6,071 nucleotides of DNA from Acidobacteriaceae bacterium (GCA_003140705.1 PLKU01000355.1:4747-10817), one strand, 5' to 3'. Shown: positions 1 through 5,284, numbered from the stretch's first letter. The notes: generated by a model not told the origin, from the sequence alone. Numbers and translations: made by a program.

Positions 1-142
1 GAGCTTCTTCTCCACCCACACAGTTCCCGAATCTGATATTGCTCTCAAACACGCCATCGAAAAAATCAACTCCTGCATCGAGTTCCGGACCCTTCAAGAA
101 CCAAATCTGGATCGGTGGCTCGCCGCCCAACCGAAGCCTTAG
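1..142 (+). CDS. C-terminal end of a probable M1-family aminopeptidase (partial, 5' end outside window)
   Basis: An open frame enters from the left edge (first full codon at base 2) and ends at TAG 140-142, giving 46 residues. The visible tail runs SFFSTHTVPESDIALKHAIE and then INSCIEFRTLQEPNLDRWLA. A helix-rich pattern of the type 'FF..H.VP...ALK.AIE.I..C...R..QEP.L..WL' is what I recall from the ERAP1-like C-terminal domain of bacterial M1 metallo-aminopeptidases, which trim N-terminal residues from peptides with a zinc-dependent catalytic domain. That domain would lie upstream and cannot be seen, so the assignment is recognition of a tail only. It could be another helical C-terminus. That this is a real coding end is more certain than its name. 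The next gene starts 87 bases downstream with its own promoter-like sequence, so the two need not be cotranscribed. Confidence 0.55.
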   Translation, partial: SFFSTHTVPESDIALKHAIEKINSCIEFRTLQEPNLDRWLAAQPKP

Positions 143-169
143 AGGCATCCGCCCATCCTCGCCACTTTT

Positions 170-198
170 TTGTCTTTGCGGCTCGGGTGGGCTAGCAT
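170..198 (+). promoter_or_regulatory. Possible sigma-70 promoter for the DUF3224 gene
   Basis: TTGTCT (170-175) is followed after 17 bases by TAGCAT (193-198). Each hexamer matches four of six consensus positions. Transcription would begin near base 205, giving a leader of about 25 bases before the ATG at 230. This is pattern matching only, and a short T-run (166-171) overlaps its left edge. Confidence 0.35.
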
Positions 199-206
199 GA
201 AGCCAA

Positions 207-221
207 CCTTTTGACTAAAGG
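207..221 (+). promoter_or_regulatory. Ribosome binding site of the DUF3224 gene inside a small hairpin
   Basis: AAAGG (217-221) lies 8 bases before the ATG at 230 and is the best Shine-Dalgarno candidate for that start. It is exactly complementary to CCTTT (207-211), with a five-base loop TGACT. A competing pairing of GAAGCC (199-204) with GGCTTC (220-225) would hide part of the same site. Either structure could lower translation from the first start. The stems are short, so a real effect is only a possibility. Confidence 0.4.
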
Positions 222-229
222 CTTCTCAT

Positions 230-745
230 ATGAAGATGCGTACCCTGAACTGCATCGCTCTTTCTGCCTGCGTGTGCCTGACCTTGGTGGTACATTCCCA
301 GGCTCCGGCATTAAAGCTCCAAAGGAAGGACCCCGTCATGACCCGTCACGCAGCAGGACCGTTTGACGTCAAAACCTCGCCGCTCCCCGGAGACGACGCC
401 ACCGCCAGCACTCTCATCGGCCGCTACGCTCTCGTGAAGCAGTTCCACGGCGATCTTGAAGCCATCAGCAAGGGAGAGATGCTGGCCGCCGGAGATCCTT
501 CCAGCGGTAACGCCGGCTACGTCGCCATCGAACAAGTCACTGGCACCCTGAACGGTCACACCGGCACCTTTGCCCTCCAGCACATCGGCGTCATGGACCA
601 GAAGAGTCTAAAGCTCTCCGTCACGGTAGTGCCCGGCTCAGGCACAGGCGAGTTGACCGGCATCTCCGGATCCATGACCATTACCAACGACAGTGGCAAG
701 CACTCTTACGAATTCGAGTACACCCTACCCGACACTCCGAAGTAG
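230..745 (+). CDS. Secreted DUF3224 domain protein
   Basis: The 171-residue product is a DUF3224 protein, a small beta-rich family of unknown function. Residues about 38-169 carry the family pattern: GPFDVKTSPLP, then GRYALVKQFHGDLEAISKGEM, GYVAIEQVTGTLNGHTGTFALQH, SLSVTVVPGSGTGELTGISG-like text and a final KHSYEFEYTL. Family members as I know them usually begin directly at the equivalent of Met37 (MTRHAAGPFDVK). This one has 36 extra N-terminal residues that form a convincing signal peptide: a basic start (MKMR), a hydrophobic core (residues 8-21) and a likely cleavage site after HSQA (residue 25). The product is therefore probably exported, which is less usual for the family. The start at 230 is supported by AAAGG eight bases upstream. 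A second start at 338 has its own ribosome site. No partner or substrate can be read from the sequence. Confidence 0.9.
   Translation: MKMRTLNCIALSACVCLTLVVHSQAPALKLQRKDPVMTRHAAGPFDVKTSPLPGDDATASTLIGRYALVKQFHGDLEAISKGEMLAAGDPSSGNAGYVAIEQVTGTLNGHTGTFALQHIGVMDQKSLKLSVTVVPGSGTGELTGISGSMTITNDSGKHSYEFEYTLPDTPK
323..340 (+). promoter_or_regulatory. Internal ribosome site and alternative start in the DUF3224 gene
   Basis: AGGAAGGA (323-330) sits seven bases before an in-frame ATG (338-340, Met37). This is a better Shine-Dalgarno match than the one for the upstream ATG, and Met37 is where DUF3224 proteins usually begin. Initiation here would give a 135-residue protein without a signal peptide. The purine run also encodes Gln-Arg-Lys-Asp, so it may be chance. 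Confidence 0.4.
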
Positions 746-789
746 CAAATTGGGTCCGTCCGCTTCATCACGAAATCCGGTACCCGCTG

Positions 790-812
790 TTGACGCCGTC
801 TCTTCGCGTCAA
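790..812 (+). repeat. Perfect inverted repeat TTGACGC-N9-GCGTCAA, possible operator or weak terminator
   Basis: The arms TTGACGC (790-796) and GCGTCAA (806-812) are perfect reverse complements around a nine-base loop. The element lies 45 bases after the DUF3224 stop and about 60-83 bases before the start of the HAD gene. There is no T-run after it, which argues against an intrinsic terminator. Its place just upstream of the putative HAD promoter would suit a binding site for a dimeric regulator. Confidence 0.45.
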
Positions 813-836
813 GGGTGGGAATCCACATGACACTGT

Positions 837-865
837 TTAACCGACCTAATCGAATTCGTTACCAT
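837..865 (+). promoter_or_regulatory. Possible leaderless promoter of the HAD gene
   Basis: TTAACC (837-842), a 17-base spacer and TACCAT (860-865) are followed by seven bases and then the ATG at 873, so transcription would start at or next to the start codon. Each hexamer matches four of six consensus bases. CATAAT (863-868) is an alternative -10. No Shine-Dalgarno sequence precedes the ATG, which fits a leaderless message. Confidence 0.35.
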
Positions 866-872
866 AATTCCC

Positions 873-1577
873 ATGCCCCAATTCCCTGCCGGTCAAACCC
901 TGCTCATCGACGCCGACGATACCCTGTGGGAAAACAACATCTACTTTGAGCGCGCCATCGCCGCCTTCATCAGCTATCTCAATCACCATGAGTATTCACC
1001 CGCCGAAGTGCGCCAGACCCTCAACGCCGTCGAGCGCGAAACCATCCTCGCCCACGGCTACGGCCTCACCAGCTTTACCCGCTCCCTCGTCACCTGCTTT
1101 GAACGACTCAGCCCCGCGCCGGTCACCGAAGAGAAGGCCGAGCGCATTCTCGGCTTCGCTCGTTCCATCGCCAAGCAGGAGATCGAACTACTCCCCGATG
1201 TTGCGGAGACGCTGGCCGAACTATCCACTCGCCACCATCTCATTTTGATGACCAAGGGCAACCGCGCCGAGCAGGCTGACAAGCTCTCGCGCTCCGGCCT
1301 CTCCACGCATTTCTCTGCAGTTGAGATCGTCGCTGAGAAAGACCCGCCCACCTATCGCGAAGTCATTGCCCGCCATGAGCTCAAGCCGCACACCAGCTGG
1401 ATGATCGGCAACAGCATCAAGAGCGACATCAACCCCGCCCTCGCCGCCGGACTTCATGCCGTCTTCCTATTCCACAAGGACACATGGGTCCTTGAACACG
1501 CGACCCTTGACCCCACGCCCGAAGGCCAGCAACTGCTCGAACTGGATTCCTTCGCCAAACTCGGCGCAATCTTTTAG
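873..1577 (+). CDS. HAD-superfamily hydrolase (phosphatase-like)
   Basis: The 234-residue cytoplasmic protein has all four haloacid-dehalogenase motifs. Motif I is LLIDADDTLWENN (nucleophile Asp13, acid/base Asp15, Thr17). Motif II is LILMTKGN (Thr127). The motif III lysine is Lys156 in EIVAEKDPP. Motif IV is MIGNSIKSDI (Asp185 as the likely magnesium ligand). About 90 helical residues between motifs I and II form a C1-type cap, which sets substrate choice. HAD enzymes of this kind usually remove phosphate from small metabolites through an aspartyl-phosphate; the actual substrate cannot be inferred. The length is normal for the family and no signal peptide is seen. The ATG at 873 is the first usable start after an in-frame TGA (828-830). 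It has no ribosome site, so a leaderless message is likely. The gene lies between two secreted-protein genes and has no evident functional link to them. Confidence 0.92.
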   Translation: MPQFPAGQTLLIDADDTLWENNIYFERAIAAFISYLNHHEYSPAEVRQTLNAVERETILAHGYGLTSFTRSLVTCFERLSPAPVTEEKAERILGFARSIAKQEIELLPDVAETLAELSTRHHLILMTKGNRAEQADKLSRSGLSTHFSAVEIVAEKDPPTYREVIARHELKPHTSWMIGNSIKSDINPALAAGLHAVFLFHKDTWVLEHATLDPTPEGQQLLELDSFAKLGAIF

Positions 1578-1634
1578 TCTCCGCACCCTTCAATAGCTGG
1601 GAAAAAGGCGTGCCCCTCTGGAGCCGCCATGGAG

Positions 1635-1654
1635 TATATTGGCTCATCGCCAAT
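1635..1654 (+). promoter_or_regulatory. TATATT box and hairpin ATTGGC-N5-GCCAAT in the protease leader
   Basis: TATATT (1635-1640) matches five of six -10 positions, but no -35 element is visible at the expected distance. Overlapping it is a perfect six-base inverted repeat, ATTGGC (1638-1643) and GCCAAT (1649-1654), with loop TCATC. It lies 64-80 bases before the chosen protease start. It may be an operator over a promoter or a leader hairpin. The 140 bases between the HAD stop and the protease start show nothing else. Confidence 0.3.
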
Positions 1655-1707
1655 GCGCAAACCGGAAATCCCGATCTAAACTTACCTGAAAGCAGAATTC
1701 TCTTCCT

Positions 1708-1711
1708 GGAG
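1708..1711 (+). promoter_or_regulatory. Ribosome binding site that decides the protease start
   Basis: GGAG (1708-1711) is six bases before the ATG at 1718. This favours that ATG over the in-frame GTG at 1610, which would place the signal peptide 36 residues inside the protein. Confidence 0.55.
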
Positions 1712-1717
1712 CACCCA

Positions 1718-3607
1718 ATGAATCGCAGCGCCTTCCGCAATATCCCGCGCAATGCAATGTTGAATCTTGCTGTCGCGGCCCTTTTCGCCGCATCGGCGGC
1801 AAATTCCTTCGCCCAGTCTCCCGCAAAGAAGATCGTAAAGACTGAGAACGATCTGCCGCGGTTCAACTACCCAATTGCCGGGACCGCAACTGAGCTGCTC
1901 AACTCCGATGACGCCACCTTCAAAGTCTTCGCCGACAAGGTCCGAGCCGATGTCGACTCTGTTCTCAACGATTACGACATCCAGGACCGAGGCACCCTGC
2001 GCAGTCTTCTGGGTGTTCGGCTCACGCTTCAGGTTCTTGCCGGCGACCAGGACAAGGCCGCGCTCGAAACAATGGACACAATTCGCAATCTCGAAGACAA
2101 GCCAGATGCCAAAATGCTGAGTGGCCTTCGTATCACTGCCATGCTTGACGCTCACACTGCCACCGGCCAGGTCTCCGGGCCGGCCTTTGAACAAGCCTTT
2201 GCCAAGGCATACGCAGCCAAGCTTCAGCCGCTGCCCTGGGCCATCGTTGGCAACCGCATCAAAGAGGCCAAGAGCAGCGCGGAAATCGTTAGCGCCGCAT
2301 TGGTCCTTGGTAGTGTGCAAGCAGGAATCGAGCCTGCCCTTGCCAAAGCCCATCAGCTAAGCAACGACCTCGCATGGGGCCTCATCAGCAACAGATTCGT
2401 CCTCAAGTTCATCATCCCGCTCAAGGCCGTCACCGTTGCAGTGCTCTCGCAGGATGTCGCAGCCAACAACGTCCAGAAGGCCGACATCTGGGAAGCGCGC
2501 GAGATCACGCTGACGGATGCGAACAAGCTCACCCCGGTAAGAGTCGCCATTTGGGACTCCGGCTCCGATCTTGCCCTCTTCCCCGGCCGCGCCTACACCG
2601 ATCCAAATCCCGCGGCGAGTGGCGATCCGCATGACATCGCATTCGACCTCATGGGGCTACCCACACACGGCTATCTAATCCCTCTCGATGCAAAACAGCA
2701 GGAACTATACCCGAGCATGCGTGGTGAGCTGAAAGGCCTCTCCGACCTTCAACTTTCAATCGACAGCCCCGAAGCTTCGGCCTTGAAGAAAAAACTGGGC
2801 AGCATGTCATCGGCTGATATTCCTACCTTCCTTGAGCAGCTCAATTTCTTCGGCGATTACTCGCACGGAACCCACGTTGCAGGCATCGCTTCTCGCGGCA
2901 ACCCGGCCATTCGCCTCGCGGTAGGTCGAATCACCTTCGACTGGCACAATATTCCCATGGCTCCATCCGAAGAGCTCTCCCGGCGTGCCGCCGCGGACAG
3001 CCAGGCCTACGTTGACTGGTTCCGCTCCAATCACATCCGGGTCGTCAACATGAGTTGGGGCGGTGGCCCTGAGGACTACGAGACGGCACTTGAAAAGAAC
3101 GGCATGGGCAAGGACGCGGCTGATCGCAAGGCCATCGCCAACAAGCTGTTTGCCATTGAGCGTGACGGCCTCTACAACGCTCTCAAGAGCGCACCTGAGA
3201 TCCTCTTCATCTGCGCGGCTGGCAACGCGGATAGCAACAGCAGCTTCAACGAGATGATCCCCTCATCCTTCGTTCTGCCCAACCTGCTCACTGTTGGCGC
3301 CGTCGACCAGGCCGGCGACGAGGCAAGCTTCACCAGTTATGGCCCAACCGTACTTGTCGATGCCAACGGCTACCAGGTTGAATCCGTGCTGCCCGGCGGC
3401 GATAAGGTCCGCTTCTCCGGAACCTCAATGGCTTCGCCCAACACGGTCAACCTTGCCGCCAAGCTCATCGCCCTCGATTCAGGACTGACGCCCGAACAGA
3501 CCATCCGTCTGATCGTCGAAGGTGCCACCACCAGTGGGGATGGCCGCCGCCACAACATCGATGAGAAACATTCCGTCGAATTACTCCACAAGATGCAGAC
3601 CCCGTAA
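1718..3607 (+). CDS. Secreted S8 (subtilisin-family) serine protease with a long N-terminal region
   Basis: The 629-residue product starts with a signal peptide: basic N-terminus, hydrophobic core LNLAVAALFAASAA, and likely cleavage after SFA (residue 32). The catalytic residues of peptidase family S8 appear in the usual order: Asp280 in VRVAIWDSGSD, His383 in SHGTHVAG, oxyanion Asn503 in ICAAGNADS and Ser570 in FSGTSMASP. It is therefore probably an active secreted endopeptidase. Two things are unusual. About 235 helical residues lie between the signal peptide and the catalytic domain, much longer than the usual I9 propeptide, and I do not recognise them as a named domain. Asp and His are 103 residues apart instead of about 30, with extra sequence that includes AFDLMGLPTHGYLIPL. 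There is no C-terminal add-on domain; the protein ends soon after the serine helix. The N-terminal region could be a folding or inhibitory propeptide. The ATG is chosen from GGAG six bases upstream and from the signal peptide. Confidence 0.95.
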   Translation: MNRSAFRNIPRNAMLNLAVAALFAASAANSFAQSPAKKIVKTENDLPRFNYPIAGTATELLNSDDATFKVFADKVRADVDSVLNDYDIQDRGTLRSLLGVRLTLQVLAGDQDKAALETMDTIRNLEDKPDAKMLSGLRITAMLDAHTATGQVSGPAFEQAFAKAYAAKLQPLPWAIVGNRIKEAKSSAEIVSAALVLGSVQAGIEPALAKAHQLSNDLAWGLISNRFVLKFIIPLKAVTVAVLSQDVAANNVQKADIWEAREITLTDANKLTPVRVAIWDSGSDLALFPGRAYTDPNPAASGDPHDIAFDLMGLPTHGYLIPLDAKQQELYPSMRGELKGLSDLQLSIDSPEASALKKKLGSMSSADIPTFLEQLNFFGDYSHGTHVAGIASRGNPAIRLAVGRITFDWHNIPMAPSEELSRRAAADSQAYVDWFRSNHIRVVNMSWGGGPEDYETALEKNGMGKDAADRKAIANKLFAIERDGLYNALKSAPEILFICAAGNADSNSSFNEMIPSSFVLPNLLTVGAVDQAGDEASFTSYGPTVLVDANGYQVESVLPGGDKVRFSGTSMASPNTVNLAAKLIALDSGLTPEQTIRLIVEGATTSGDGRRHNIDEKHSVELLHKMQTP

Positions 3608-3633
3608 ACATCTTGGGCCTAGAACATCTAATG

Positions 3634-3666
3634 GAAGGCCGGTGCCTCAGTTTGGCACCGGCCTTC
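3634..3666 (+). terminator. Strong hairpin after the protease gene, probable intrinsic terminator
   Basis: GAAGGCCGGTGCC (3634-3646) and GGCACCGGCCTTC (3654-3666) form a perfect 13-base-pair, GC-rich stem with a seven-base loop TCAGTTT, 26 bases after the TAA of the protease. The following T-rich stretch is short (TTCTT overlapping the stem end), so release may be incomplete or factor-assisted. It is also the only strong hairpin facing the leftward gene that ends at 4068, although 400 bases away. Confidence 0.75.
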
Positions 3667-4067
3667 TTGCGAGAAGGGATCAGAACCGAAGCTGGGTTTT
3701 TCAATTCATTCACCCTTCATCACGGGAAGATTCCGTCGCCGCGAGAATCCTGTGTATCATTCAGCGCATCCTAGACACTTGGTGATTGCAACCATCTTCC
3801 GAGCTTCCCTCTAGAGGCGGGATCGGAAACTCTGATGAAATCCATGATTGGCATTCTCGCGGATGTGCCGGTATATGTGCTTGGAATCACGCTGATTTTT
3901 CCATTCGCGCCCTCAAGAGCGCAATGCGTCGCTCCGCCACCTCCAGCGAAGCAGGTAGCACTCGGGCCGCCGGGAGTGCGGACGTGTTGCTCGTCCCCGC
4001 GAATCCCTCCATGGACAGGCCCTGAGCGTTGACCAGCAGCCAATCACCTAAGCCCGCTTCAAGTGTT
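3667..4067. other. Convergent intergenic stretch without a certain gene
   Basis: These 401 bases lie between the protease terminator and the end of the leftward propeller gene. The only coding candidate is the 65-codon frame at 3835-4032. No RNA gene, insertion sequence end or long repeat is visible. A small hairpin, CAAGT (4060-4064) and ACTTG (4070-4074), straddles the stop codon of the leftward gene and is too weak to call a terminator. Confidence 0.5.
3835..4032 (+). CDS. Possible small exported protein or remnant of one (doubtful)
   Basis: This 65-codon frame begins MKSMIGILADVPVYVLGITL and continues IFPFAPSRAQCVAPPPPAKQ. It reads as a signal peptide with a likely cleavage site after SRA (residue 29), followed by a short proline-rich part with three cysteines (Cys31, Cys51, Cys52) and a stop. 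The export signal and the Ala-Gln junction match the style of the neighbouring secreted proteins. Against it, the nearest Shine-Dalgarno-like sequence (GAGGCGGG, 3814-3821) is too far upstream, the mature part would be only about 36 residues, and no family is recognised. It may instead be the broken front end of a longer secreted protein whose frame was lost near 4000. No function is proposed. Confidence 0.3.
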   Translation: MKSMIGILADVPVYVLGITLIFPFAPSRAQCVAPPPPAKQVALGPPGVRTCCSSPRIPPWTGPER

Positions 4068-4934
4068 TTACTTGTCGCTTGAACCACCAACGCAGACGCA
4101 GCGGAAGTCCGATATCTTGGTTCGCACGCATCTGGATCGAACGAACCATGAAGCTTCATAGGGATGGTCTTCTGTACGATGCAGTTCAAGAACATAGAAC
4201 CTCATCCCCACGAATATGGAACCGTCCTTGCCTTCGACAATTGAGTTAGGGAATAAGAGGCTCATGCCACCGTTTTGAAGAACCACATGAAGTTGGTTAT
4301 CGGCTGTCAATTCCAGAACCCGTGCCTCTGCGGCTATCAGGAGAGCTCCACCGCTTCGGAACGTCGCTGCAGCCGGAGCAGATCCCAGATCAGCGATCCG
4401 AACGAAATCACCGGCCCCTCCGCTGGCGGGCCGATAGGAGAAGATCGCCCCATGATCGCTGTCCATGTGCGCCAGGCCAGTCAGCACCAGGGCCTCTTGC
4501 CCCCTTCGCAGGATGACGCGAACATTTTCGCCGGTCAGTTGTCTTGACTGTCTTCCTTCGGCATCCGTCCCCCAAAGACCTCCGCCAAATTGTCCCCCAT
4601 CGAACCCAATCAGCCAACCATCATCCACCTTGACTGCATTTGCCCTTCCCTGCATCTCCTTCGTGCGCACAAAATGCGCAGGCAGGGGATCGTCCACTCG
4701 CTTTCCGCTGCCAATATCCACAATGCGCAGGTCCGACCCATGCGCTGACACCTGCCACTCATTTTCTGAGTAGGTGGCACACGGCAAGTGTTGGTCGTCA
4801 GGAGCAGAGCCAGCCGGTCCACTCGTCTCAACCCAGCCTGAGGGCAGTCCGGTTGTCTGCGCACCCCAAACTAAGTCGGAGGAAACAAGCACCAACACGA
4901 CTAGAGCGAATGTCTTAACCTTCGGGGACTCCAC
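4068..4934 (-). CDS. Secreted beta-propeller-like protein of unknown function
   Basis: The 288-residue product has a signal peptide (MESPKVKTFALVVLVLVSSD, likely cleavage near VWG/AQ, residues 24-26). The rest is beta-rich and repetitive in a way typical of propeller proteins: DLRIVDIGSGKRV, VDDGWLIGFDGGQFGGGLWG, VLTGLAHMDSDHGAIFSYRP, GALLIAAEARVLELTADNQL and SIVEGKDGSIFVGMRFYVLEL. I have seen the 'GFDGG.FGGGLW', 'LTGLAH' and 'VGMRFYV' texts together in conserved uncharacterised bacterial proteins, so it is probably intact. Cysteines at 52, 269, 279 and 281 are consistent with disulfides outside the cytoplasm. No catalytic motif is visible. The start is GTG (4934-4932), placed directly after an in-frame TGA, so no longer N-terminus is possible. 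It has no ribosome site but has a well-spaced leaderless promoter. It converges with the protease gene and diverges from the gene at 5285. Confidence 0.85.
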   Translation of the reverse strand: MESPKVKTFALVVLVLVSSDLVWGAQTTGLPSGWVETSGPAGSAPDDQHLPCATYSENEWQVSAHGSDLRIVDIGSGKRVDDPLPAHFVRTKEMQGRANAVKVDDGWLIGFDGGQFGGGLWGTDAEGRQSRQLTGENVRVILRRGQEALVLTGLAHMDSDHGAIFSYRPASGGAGDFVRIADLGSAPAAATFRSGGALLIAAEARVLELTADNQLHVVLQNGGMSLLFPNSIVEGKDGSIFVGMRFYVLELHRTEDHPYEASWFVRSRCVRTKISDFRCVCVGGSSDK

Positions 4935-4944
4935 TCAATGAGTG
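4932..4944. repeat. Palindrome CACTCAATGAGTG over the propeller start codon and -10 box
   Basis: The arms CACTCA and TGAGTG are exact reverse complements around a single central base. The element covers the GTG start codon (4932-4934) and most of the putative -10 hexamer (4941-4946) of the leftward gene. That is where a repressor dimer would block transcription. Its CTCAA/TTGAG core recurs upstream. Confidence 0.45.
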
Positions 4945-4969
4945 TACCCGTGGGGTATGAGACCTTCAA
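4941..4969 (-). promoter_or_regulatory. Possible leaderless promoter of the propeller gene
   Basis: On the minus strand TTGAAG (4969-4964), a 17-base spacer and TACACT (4946-4941) are followed by six bases and then the GTG start at 4934. Transcription would begin at or beside the first base of the start codon. Each hexamer matches four of six consensus positions. The fit with a GTG start lacking a ribosome site strengthens both calls. Confidence 0.4.
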
Positions 4970-4974
4970 GTGTA

Positions 4975-5024
4975 TTGAGTCCACGTTGGTAACCTGTCTC
5001 CGACTCAAGTTATACAACTTTGAG
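4975..5024. repeat. Cluster of CTCAA/TTGAG inverted repeats between the divergent genes
   Basis: TTGAGTC (4975-4981) and GACTCAA (5002-5008) form a perfect seven-base inverted repeat with a 20-base spacer. The right arm is shared with a second, imperfect palindrome: CTCAAGTT (5004-5011) and AACTTTGAG (5016-5024), with a four-base centre ATAC and one bulged base. Together with the palindrome at 4932-4944 this gives four CTCAA/TTGAG half-sites in alternating orientation, starting at 4934, 4975, 5004 and 5020. The arrangement suggests binding sites for a dimeric regulator; none is identified. Confidence 0.4.
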
Positions 5025-5094
5025 AAAGATTTCCCGCCTTATTGCTCCGTCTCCACTGCCGTACGGGTAACTTGGCCAATCGAAGCGATGCCTC

Positions 5095-5142
5095 TCAATG
5101 CCGCTGCGGTCTGACCATGGGCGTCATTGAATCTGCAGCGGC
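5095..5142. repeat. Two interleaved inverted repeats
   Basis: GCCGCTGC (5100-5107) is the exact reverse complement of GCAGCGGC (5135-5142). TCAATG (5095-5100) is the exact reverse complement of CATTGA (5125-5130). The order is A-B-A'-B', so the two stems are not nested; in RNA they would form a pseudoknot or compete. The region lies upstream of the candidate promoter for the gene at 5285, so it may instead be DNA-level regulatory sequence or chance. Confidence 0.35.
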
Positions 5143-5169
5143 CCTTCAAGGCAACCCATTTTGAAATAC

Positions 5170-5197
5170 TTTACATCGATGCGCCGAAAAGGATACA
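5170..5197 (+). promoter_or_regulatory. Weak promoter candidate for the gene at 5285
   Basis: TTTACA (5170-5175) matches five of six -35 bases. After 16 bases it is followed by GATACA (5192-5197), a poor -10 with three matches. The leader would be about 80 bases. No better pair is visible in the region. Confidence 0.25.
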
Positions 5198-5198
5198 A

Positions 5199-5215
5199 GT
5201 TCATATGCTCTGAAC
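5199..5215 (+). repeat. Inverted repeat GTTCA-N7-TGAAC near the presumed transcription start
   Basis: GTTCA (5199-5203) and TGAAC (5211-5215) are perfect arms around TATGCTC, directly downstream of the weak promoter candidate. The position would suit an operator or a leader hairpin. Five-base arms are easily found by chance. Confidence 0.3.
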
Positions 5216-5237
5216 GCAGCACTGACTTCCCTTCAGG

Positions 5238-5246
5238 CCCCCCCCC
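5238..5246 (+). repeat. Run of nine C in the leader of the gene at 5285
   Basis: Nine consecutive C bases stand 23 bases upstream of the Shine-Dalgarno sequence. This is the longest single-base run in the window and it is non-coding. Such runs can vary in length during replication or be miscounted in sequencing. Confidence 0.8.
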
Positions 5247-5269
5247 GTGTGCGATCCAAGAGCCAATCT

Positions 5270-5276
5270 AGGAGGA
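5270..5276 (+). promoter_or_regulatory. Strong ribosome binding site AGGAGGA
   Basis: AGGAGGA (5270-5276) is eight bases before the ATG at 5285 and is the strongest Shine-Dalgarno match in the window. It fixes the start and suggests high translation, in contrast to the HAD and propeller genes, which lack one. Confidence 0.85.
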
Positions 5277-5284
5277 TTAAGAAA

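Noticed and set aside
142..171. GAGG/CCTC stem followed by six T as a terminator for the first gene
   Set aside because: Only four base pairs with a long loop, and five bases separate the stem from the T-run. Too weak to call.
827..949. A 40-codon frame starting at ATG 827 with GGGTGGGA upstream, overlapping the HAD start
   Set aside because: It is out of frame with the HAD gene, runs into its catalytic motif region and has a composition typical of a shadow frame. Coupled translation is possible but unsupported.
1610..1717. GTG at 1610 as the protease start
   Set aside because: It would add 36 residues before an obvious signal peptide and has no ribosome site, while ATG 1718 has GGAG six bases upstream.
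1682..2353. A 223-codon open frame on the minus strand opposite the protease N-terminal region
   Set aside because: It lies wholly across a well-supported gene with clear protease motifs, shows no family pattern or ribosome site of its own, and is best explained by codon bias of the real gene.
3887..4195. A 102-codon minus-strand frame overlapping the end of the propeller gene, considered as a frameshifted continuation of it
   Set aside because: The main frame keeps propeller-like and Cys-x-Cys sequence up to its stop, so no frameshift is needed, and the other frame shows no recognisable domain.
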